Source of the DNA: Isoetes taiwanensis
Taxonomy: Eukaryota > Streptophyta > Lycopodiopsida > Isoetales > Isoetaceae
Reading direction: 5' to 3'
DNA length: 64,000 nucleotides
Assembly: GCA_021234155.1 (NCBI GenBank)
Contig: JAJEKV010000307.1
Location: 248,001-312,000 of the forward strand
Part shown: positions 57,084 through 64,000 of the stretch, in pieces
Layout: each line of letters begins with the position of its first letter
Numbering within the stretch: the first letter of the stretch is position 1
The notes under the pieces: generated by a model
Databases searched by the model: none
Told to the model about the DNA's origin: nothing
Seen by the model: the letters and a program-made list of their open reading frames with translations, nothing else
Position numbers and translations under genes: made by a program

Positions 57084-59646
57084 GAGGCAAAGGAAAAATG
57101 GAAGCAGAGATCATGGAAAAGCATAGGCGCAAAGTGTATTATCTTGGTTAATGGCAGGAAAGACATTCTATCAGATAAAAGTGTATTATCAGATAAGGGT
57201 TTCTCCGATTCAAAAGCATAGAAGCAAGGAAGGATGGGATATGTGATATGTTATCTTTGCAGGAAATCAACAAAATACAAGTCTTGAGGCACAGAAATTA
57301 TATAGATCGACAAACTGGTTTGCCTCCTTTTATATTTTCTTCTTCTGTTCAAATGGGTCTGCTTTCTCTAAATATGGCAGAATTACCATTGTTTAAATGC
57401 AAGGATTCATGATTTGTTATCTTATCTTGCTGACCATGCAAAAAAAAGAATGGAAGCAACAATTTCATACCTCTGCAATAGGATCTAGATTCATAGATTC
57501 CTTCTCTAAAATATGACTATCTTGTTTTGCTTTGACAAAGTTTTAATCAATATACCATTGATACACTGCCATTCTTTGAACACATTATTCTCTACTTGCA
57601 TTTCAAATAATATTCCATAAATACACATTGCATCATAACTTGGAACCACTACCATCTTGATCTAAAGTTAGGAAATATCATGCCAGCAAAGTGTTGCTTC
57701 CTCGCAATGCCCCCCAAAATATGTTAGCTTTATCAATGCACCCAAGGTAAACTCATGAACAAGAGCCAACTATAAGAACCAAAGCAAATCTCAGGGTGTA
57801 TGAGATTGGCTAAGCCTCACTCTACTTGCATCAATCACCAATATAATCGTACCATCACATAATTATCTTGCATCAATTCATAAATTTTATTTGAGATTAG
57901 AGTAATTGAGATAAAAGATGAGAGAATCACATAATCATATTCAAAATATCATACTTCAACATAATAATATTCAACTGATCAAGAAATATACAACTTTAAG
58001 AACTTTGCCCAGATGTCATCTTCCAAAATGGGGCCCCATTCTACACGAATTTTGGCTAATTTATAGAAAACTCTACTTAATCCTAGCCACTAGATCAAGG
58101 AAAATCTCAACCTTAGATCTAAATTATAACTGCCATAAGTTCAGTAGATTTGCCATCTCAACATTAAATCTAGGTCATCTAAACTCCTTGCAACTACCAT
58201 GCTCCTTTAGATTCATGATAACCATTGACAATATTCCATAAGGACTTTAATATAATTTTCTCCACATTAAAACCATATAATTCTTTATTTATCCATACAT
58301 TCAAACTTAAGCACATTACAACGAAAATGATCAAGATAAAATACATTACATTACTTAGTTGCACAGAACCCAAGGTTTGAATAACAATGCTTTGGTGAAA
58401 TGAGAATCTCACTGAAAGATGAAAAGTTAGGTTGAATTGGTGAAAGGAGTTTCTGATGAGGAAGCATTGTATAACGTACTTCGTGGATACGAGGATCGCG
58501 ACTCAAGGCACTATGGAATGCAACAGGCCGAAGTCCCTCCAATGTGCTCCTGTTTTAATTCTTTTCCTCTTATTGTTTAAAATTGGTACATCATAGTTGG
58601 GATAAGCCATTTAGCCATAGAAAATATGAACATTATTCTTTGCACCAAATTGCATTCCCCATTTAGATGCATTACGGATGTTGGTGCTCCACATAAAACA
58701 ATGCCACCTGGGAACAATGTACAGGGCATATGACCTTGCTCTTTTATTATTAAGGATAGGAATTTTTCGTTTCTCTTGATCAATCATTTTAAATAATTTA
58801 ATTAGATTTTCTTGATCCATTACTCCAACACCACCACAACTAGGCCCATAACTTCCGTTATACCTCTCAAGCCTAGCTGCACTGCTTTCATATTACTCCT
58901 TGCATAGGATTTTAAGTTACATAAACCATTAACAATCTTTTTATATTTTATATGTATTGAAATATTAACTTCTTAACTTATGAAATATTAATTTTGATCT
59001 TAGTTAGGTTTCCATAATTGAATAGGAAACGACTTGTTTCAAAGTTAGGGCAGTGACCAAAAATAGAATAGGGCAGCAAAACAACTCTTCTCCGGAATTG
59101 TACCGACTCCTTCAGGTCCAAGTTATGGCATGTTAAAACGTCAAGAAGCATATGATGGATTTCTGGCAGGGAAATATGCTACAGGCATTTGATTCAGGAT
59201 ACTGGCTACAGGCCAAATCTATGATTCTAGCTTTGCTTTTTCTATTTGCTATTAATCTTCCTCTCTCGTATCTCTACAGAAGGTAATATTTCACACAACA
59301 TAGGCAAACTTCGATTCTAGATAAGATTAGGGAAAGCTGCAAGACGGTTTTGTTTACATGCAATCGAACGGACAGGCAGACAGAATACTGACATACTCAC
59401 AGATATATGACAATCATTTCATTTGCACAGGAGGTAAATCCTTGTTAGAAACTGGTTTCCAATACATAAACTGAATTTTGTACTTGGATTTCACAAACAC
59501 ACAAAAACTATTCGCTCAAAACTTAACATCATCATATTGAGTGAAAACAAGAGGGCATCATGCACAAGCAACGAACGATGGACTAATTCTGCACCAAGGA
59601 TGCTCAGGCAAAGGAAGCAGGGAGCGAACACGAATAGGCATAAAAG
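57084..59646. other. No gene recognised
   Basis: After the last recognisable piece of the transposase-like gene the sequence becomes AT-rich. Minus-strand frames at 58351-58542 (EGLRPVAFHSALSRDPRIH) and 58577-58783 have no recognisable domain. No terminal inverted repeat matching the 25.6 kb box was found here by eye. Confidence 0.4.
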
Positions 59647-59815
59647 GGGTGGATTTTCATTCACGTTTACTTTCTTTTATACATTTTCAATAAAATCTAA
59701 ACCATTAAAGAGATTTAATCCTTGCCATCCATGTGGATGAAGATGTGAGCATCCAAAATTAGGGAAATTGTTTTGGTAACCAGGATTTTGATATATAAGC
59801 AATCCTGGTCTTCAA
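59647..59815. repeat. Direct repeat, left copy (about 165 bp)
   Basis: Shares TTTACTTTCTTTTATACAT, CCTTGCCATCCATGTGGA and GAAGATGTGAGCA with 60938-61106, in the same orientation, 1.29 kb away. No TG/CA ends, so LTR status is not supported. Confidence 0.8.
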
Positions 59816-60308
59816 TCTCCTCCAATCAAAACGATTTATGCTTTCTTCATACAATCTGCACCATATAGTATAAAATAATTTTGAACCATAGAATATATAG
59901 GTTCTTCCAAATATATCACGCTCTAATGCTTGCTCTAATGCCTCGTTGTGAAAGTGGCCATGCAATGTAAAGTTGGTGGGGGAAGGACCCACTTCAGCAA
60001 TGTAAAGTGGTGGGGGCAGGACCCATCTGGGTGTGTTGTAAAGTGTCACATGTCCGATAGGATGCTGCCTTGTGGCATGACGTAAAATCTCTTCTTCTTC
60101 TTCTTCTTCTTGGTTGTAACCATGTACAACACAAAATAAGACCATAATTGCATATTTCCTCCAATTTGAAGAATAAAATACTCACGATCTTTTCAAATAT
60201 GCTCCATATTGTTTCAAAAACAAAAACTGGGCGTCAGTTTCCGCATCACATTATTCTCTTCTAAATGTATTCGGCGTCCTCGTGAATATAATAATTGAAA
60301 TTTTACTA
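59816..60308. repeat. Dispersed repeat, part 1 (inverted to 16.4-16.6 kb), with short tandem duplication
   Basis: About 59890-60250 is the reverse complement match of 16430-16620. It contains an insertion of about 170 bp with a tandem duplication: AATGTAAAGTTGGTGGGGG (about 59965) and AATGTAAAGTGGTGGGGGC (about 59999), each followed by AGGACCCA. A (TTC)n tract is near 60090-60110. Confidence 0.7.
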
Positions 60309-60366
60309 TTAGGAATAAAAACCTTGCCTTCTTGGGCTTTCAAGGAAAACTTTCATAGTAATATAA
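60309..60366. repeat. Dispersed hairpin motif, copy B
   Basis: AGGAATAAAAACCTTGCC followed by GGGCTTTCAAGGAAAACTTT. It is related to 15813-15870 and 61962-62018, but its stem is weaker. Confidence 0.5.
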
Positions 60367-60937
60367 CCACTACCAATTTGAAACCATGTAATAAACTTGA
60401 TAGGATGGAGAAGGGTGGCCAGCAATAAAACATATGGAAAAACAATGGAAAAAAAAAAGCAAGGTTGATGTTTAGTAGGCCCACGAACATCAAATGGGTA
60501 TGAAATGATAAAGAAATGGATGTGCCTGCCGTAAGAAAACTACATTTAGTAAAATATATGGATGCTTAGATGGTGAAGCTGATTGCAGCACTTTATGAGT
60601 TGAAGGATATGAATGAATGCGAATGAATGAATTGAATAATAATGGAGAGAAAAATCAGATGACCCTGTCATGGTAACAATTTCAAAAAATTAGTACAATC
60701 GTTGCTGCATGATGGTGAAGCTTATAGGGAAAACTTTGATATGTTGAATAGGTGGATGAATGTACAATGAAATGGATTGATGACGATGGAAGAGAACAGA
60801 TGCACCTGTCAATGTAGACAAAGATAGTTAATATGAATTTGATATAATAGTGGAGAACAAGTTGGTGGATCATAAAAATTCAAATTTTTCTTTACTCCCT
60901 CTTCCCCCTCCCTCACCTTCTTTTTTTTAATGGCACA

Positions 60938-61106
60938 ACAGGGAAGGACTTTCATCCACATTTACTTTCTTTTATACATTTTCAATAAAATCTGAACCAT
61001 TAAAGATGTTAATCCTTGCCATCCATGTGGACGAAGATGTGAGCACCTAAAATTAGGGAAGTTGCTTTTGTCTCTAGGATTTTGACACATAAGCAATCTT
61101 GATCTT
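60938..61106. repeat. Direct repeat, right copy (about 165 bp)
   Basis: Counterpart of 59647-59815. The segment between them (59816-60937) holds no recognisable gene. It may be a short non-autonomous element or a segmental duplication. Confidence 0.8.
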
Positions 61107-61109
61107 CAA

Positions 61110-61430
61110 TTGATATGGTAGTGCTCGGGGGAGTGGTTGTGGCGAGCAAAGAAAGACAGAAATATCTATGTCTAACCTTGCAACCAACAATTCTTGAATA
61201 GCTAATGCAAGATAAAGTTTAAACTAGCATTAATTCCTAAGAGTTAATATTGGAGGTTAACAAAAGGCAATGCCTTTTATCTAATATAAGGTTTTATACC
61301 TTTAGGAAAAGGGAGGCACCTTTCTAATAAAACATCGGATCTAGCCTAGATCGCTATTATAAAAGGAGGGGGGGGGGGAAACGGATGGAGGCGGTGAGAG
61401 CATCTGGGAGCGGATAGTTTGGGAACCATC
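61110..61430. repeat. Dispersed repeat, part 2 (inverted to 16.6-17.0 kb)
   Basis: Reverse-complement match to 16620-16990, including AGGTTTTATACCTTTAGG and GGATGGAGGCGG. A run of ten or more G lies near 61368. The following stretch 61431-61961 has no recognisable gene. Confidence 0.7.
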
Positions 61431-61961
61431 ATTGGACATCCGGGCGACACCTCGACGACAAGCTACAATGATTTTGGGACCGACATCAACTAACTCGACT
61501 TCAAATCTGCTGCAATGATCTGGCAATTCAATCAGCCTTCAGCCTGATCTAAACCCTATTCTACAGATCACAAGCCACGCTCAGTTGTATAGCAAGTTAT
61601 TCCAAGACCACAGAAAAACTCTTGAATAATCGTTTGTTGAATTCTTCAGTGAAGAATTGGATAGTGGAATCTATCAATTCTGTCGGCGATTTACCCCAAA
61701 TCCTACACAAGTTGTTTTTTAAATTAATTCTTCCTCTTGAATTTGAGATCTTGCTAGAAGGAGTGTTCTGGTGTTTAATTCTGGGAAGGGACTCGCAAAG
61801 GACACAAAACCGGCAGATAGGCTTGTCATTCATCATAGCAGCAATATACAATGTTTGAAGAATTGAGAGGGGTAGCCGACCATAGGAACAATATCGGACT
61901 ACCCTGGAAACAAAAGAAATGTGCACAGGCAGTATAGAAGGGTAATGGCGACAACTTCTCA

Positions 61962-62018
61962 TCGGGATAAAAAACCCCGCCCTTTCGGGTTTTCGAGGAA
62001 AACCCTAATGAGAAATGA
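61962..62018. repeat. Dispersed hairpin motif, copy C
   Basis: GGGATAAAAAACCCCGCC, then a perfect 8-bp stem GGGTTTTC/GAAAACCC with loop GAG. It is the best-formed of the three copies. Confidence 0.6.
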
Positions 62019-62189
62019 TCGCCAGCAACCTTGAATGTGTTGCATGGAGAACTGAAGGAGATAGGTTGATGGCGAAGCCGAAAAAAGCAGGACCTCGGAA
62101 GATGGCGTAAAACCTGCAAGCAACACAAAGAACTCTAAAAAACACCCGTGAATGGTTAGAGAAAATCAAGCATGTAGCAGAAAAAGAGA

Positions 62190-62660
62190 GCATCACTCAA
62201 TAGGGTGGAGAACAGCATCACCCAACGGGTGGAGAACAGTTATGTAAAAAGAAATATGCGTCACCCTCGAGGTGGAAATAAACAGCATCACCCACAGGTG
62301 GAGATAGCATCACCCATAGGGTGGAGAAAAGCGTCACCCAACGGGTGGATAACAATCATGTGAAAAGAAATATGCGTCACCCTCGAGGTGGAAATAAACA
62401 GCATCACCCGCAGGTGGAGAATAATGCGGTATAATGCCGAAAAAAGAAAAAAATTATTAAAGAAAACATTATTATAGCAACACCTAAGGTGGACAACAAC
62501 AAAGAGTGCATGAACCAAAAAATAGATGAAAGTCACCCGTTAGACGTTAGGAACTGTAAACAAACATATATAGAAATAGAAAACAGCACCGAGAGGTGGA
62601 AAAAGAAAATATAGCATCACCAACACGTGGAGATCATCGAGCATCCCCAACGGATGGGAA
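62190..62660. repeat. Array of about 12 CACCC/GGGTG mini-hairpins
   Basis: Units of the form GCATCACCC, 3-4 bases, GGGTGGA recur about every 23-45 bp: near 62190, 62215, 62260, 62285, 62308, 62331, 62376 and 62401, then degenerate units near 62478, 62587, 62613 and 62640. A higher-order repeat of 116 bp is visible (62225 and 62341 onward). Reverse-complement units occur at 25599-25646. Confidence 0.8.
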
Positions 62661-62670
62661 AAATATAGAT

Positions 62671-62730
62671 GGGTGTAAAATCGCTAGTGGGGTACAACTT
62701 TTGGCGAAGCGTTTAAGCACTTTAAGTGCT
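62671..62730. other. Conserved box and palindrome upstream of the coiled-coil/RING frame
   Basis: GGGTGTAAAATCGC (62671) followed by TAGTGGGG, then a 15-bp palindrome (7+1+7) AGCACTTTAAGTGCT at 62716-62730. The box matches that at 25652, and a palindrome of the same design lies at 25720, about the same distance downstream of it (45 against 68 bp). Confidence 0.5.
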
Positions 62731-62818
62731 GAAACTCGCGGATGTCGAAGCCCGTCACACCCTTCTCCCTCCTTTTTCCCTGGGCGGAAAAACTCAGATC
62801 AGTGTTTCACTGTTGATG

Positions 62819-63962
62819 ATGGAGGCATGGAGCGCGGATGATTTTCACAGCATGAGAGTGCAATTCGGGGGTGAAGCCCCACGAGGAAGAAACTTGGTTG
62901 GAAAATAATGTCACGGATCTAGATTGGGATTCTGTTTGGACAAAGAAGTTGAACAAGGGAAAGATAAAATGGCACTGTGCAAAGGAGCATCTTCAAGAGA
63001 AGTTGGAAACACTCTGCCGAAAAATCTACAAGAATTGTCACAACAAAGAAGTAAGAAAGCAACTGGGCCTTGCTTTTGCGTTTGAAAATTGCACTAGATC
63101 AATAGTTGCACCTGAGGAACACAAAGTAAACTGGGCTGCATTTGCTGTGCAATGCCAAAGATACCACAACAATAGACAAGTAAAAACAGAGGCAGATGTT
63201 GTAGCACATGTTAGGAAAACTGAAATGAAGACAAAGTCAAAGGTGGCAGCTGGATCAAATGAGATCAGTGCATGTGATGAAAACATAAAAACCTTAGAGA
63301 ATGCAGTACAGGAGATTGGAAAATCAGTTTCACTTGTCACAAAGAATCTGGAAGCAGTAGGAAGTGAGCTGAAAGGCAATGAGAAGGCCTCTGAATTACA
63401 GAAAATGATGTTGGAAGAGGCTGAGAACAGTTTAAGACAGGCCACAAATGATTTGGCTACAAAACAGGAGGAGTTCAAGCTTAATCCAAACTGTGAGTTG
63501 GAGGCAGAAATTAAAGATTTGGAGCAGACTGTCCAGATGGAAACTTGGCACAGGAACAAGGTACAAAAAGCAATGAACCCTACATCTGTTAATGAGCAGG
63601 TCAAATGTAAAATCAAACTTGAGGAGGAGTTAAAAGTTCTTGAAGAAGAACAGAGACTTTTGCAGTTCTACATAAACAATTTGTGGAAGCTGAAAATGGA
63701 TACTCCTGCAACATTTAGCATCTCTACTATTATACGAGATAAGTTGTTAGTGCAAGATCCATTTTATACATGTTCAGCATGTGGTCTGGAATTCACTAAA
63801 GCTTACAGGTTAAGTTTAGCACTGAATTGCCAACACGAGTATCATATAGCTTGTTGTTCATTGTTGAGAGGAGGACAATGTATTCATGGTTGCCCACGAA
63901 AAGGTGCGGAGGGTGTATTTGACGAGCTAGGTTTTGGCCATCTTGCGAGGTGCTTCAAATAG
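62819..63962 (+). CDS. Hypothetical coiled-coil protein with C-terminal RING-like cysteines
   Basis: The main frame, 62856-63962, is open without an ATG at its start: the codon at 62871 is GTG, and the first in-frame ATG is far inside (about 63222). An ATG at 62819 in another frame (MEAWSADDFHSMRVQFGGEA) overlaps it, so a frameshift or splice probably joins them. The N-terminal part has WDSVWTKKLNKGKIKWHC and KVNWAAFAVQCQRYHNNRQ. The middle third is Glu/Lys-rich and heptad-like (coiled coil). The C-terminus has CSACGLEF, then LNCQHEYHIACCSLL and QCIHGCPRKG, a C-x2-C...C-x-H...H-x3-C-C pattern like a RING-H2 finger. I do not recognise the family. The stop is TAG at 63960-63962. The shared upstream modules suggest a link to the element at 25.6 kb. 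Confidence 0.5.
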
Positions 63963-64000
63963 TACACCAAAAAGGATGTGTTAATCCGATCACGCAATTG

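Noticed and set aside
58351-58783. Two minus-strand frames (EGLRPVAFHSALSRD and PGGIVLCGAPTSVMHL)
   Set aside because: The first has a vague resemblance to a retroelement RNase H start (RPVAFHS), but the similarity does not continue and no neighbouring pol sequence exists.
62190-62660. CRISPR array
   Set aside because: Regularly spaced hairpins look superficially similar, but units vary, spacers are themselves repeated, there are no cas genes and the DNA is a plant nuclear genome.

Overview
The window is nuclear DNA of a land plant, dominated by transposable elements. Three things support this: a split, plant-type gene for a peroxisomal Mpv17/PMP22-family membrane protein; plant Ty1/copia and Ty3/gypsy elements primed by initiator-methionine tRNA; and a chromovirus with a chromodomain. 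A seed-free plant such as a fern or lycophyte is my guess, not something the sequence proves. No bacterial gene, CRISPR array or operon is present.

Left part (1-18.7 kb): a decayed minus-strand chromovirus (partial LTR, polypurine tract, integrase C-terminus plus chromodomain); a plus-strand LINE remnant with a (TAAA)n tail; the PMP22-like gene, minus strand, seven exons between 6530 and 8560, which is the only clear host gene; gag remnants of two different gypsy elements (9.1-10.1 kb and 17.5-18.5 kb); a decayed unknown reading frame (10.4-11.6 kb); a tRNA-like SINE candidate; and several simple repeats, including about 40 copies of ATC. From 18.8 to 25.4 kb there is a strongly pyrimidine-rich, apparently non-coding stretch bounded by two direct copies of a hairpin-rich sequence of about 125 bp.

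Centre (26086-54564): a 28.5 kb head-to-tail array of one minus-strand Ty1/copia element, made of seven LTRs alternating with six internal regions (period 4.66-4.68 kb). It interrupts a plus-strand gene at the codon level. Flanking 5-bp target duplications (one mismatch) and a continuous reading frame across the empty site indicate a single original insertion. All six internal regions share an in-frame TAA in gag and the same frameshift in reverse transcriptase, so the array probably grew by DNA-level duplication of one already defective element. Differences among the copies fall almost wholly at CAG/CTG trinucleotides and are not C-to-T changes. This suggests consensus errors at methylated CHG sites rather than evolution, so many of the apparent frameshifts should not be trusted.

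Right part: the interrupted gene resumes at 54565 and runs to about 57.1 kb. It looks like a transposase that I cannot assign to a named superfamily: an HTH, Cys clusters, a candidate DD38E core and a Cys-rich tail. At the right edge (62.2-64 kb) an array of CACCC/GGGTG mini-hairpins, a GGGTGYAAAATCG box and a palindrome precede a second plus-strand reading frame (coiled coil plus RING-like cysteines). The same three modules lie upstream of the transposase-like gene at 25.6 kb. These two loci are the best candidate for an undescribed mobile element family in this window.
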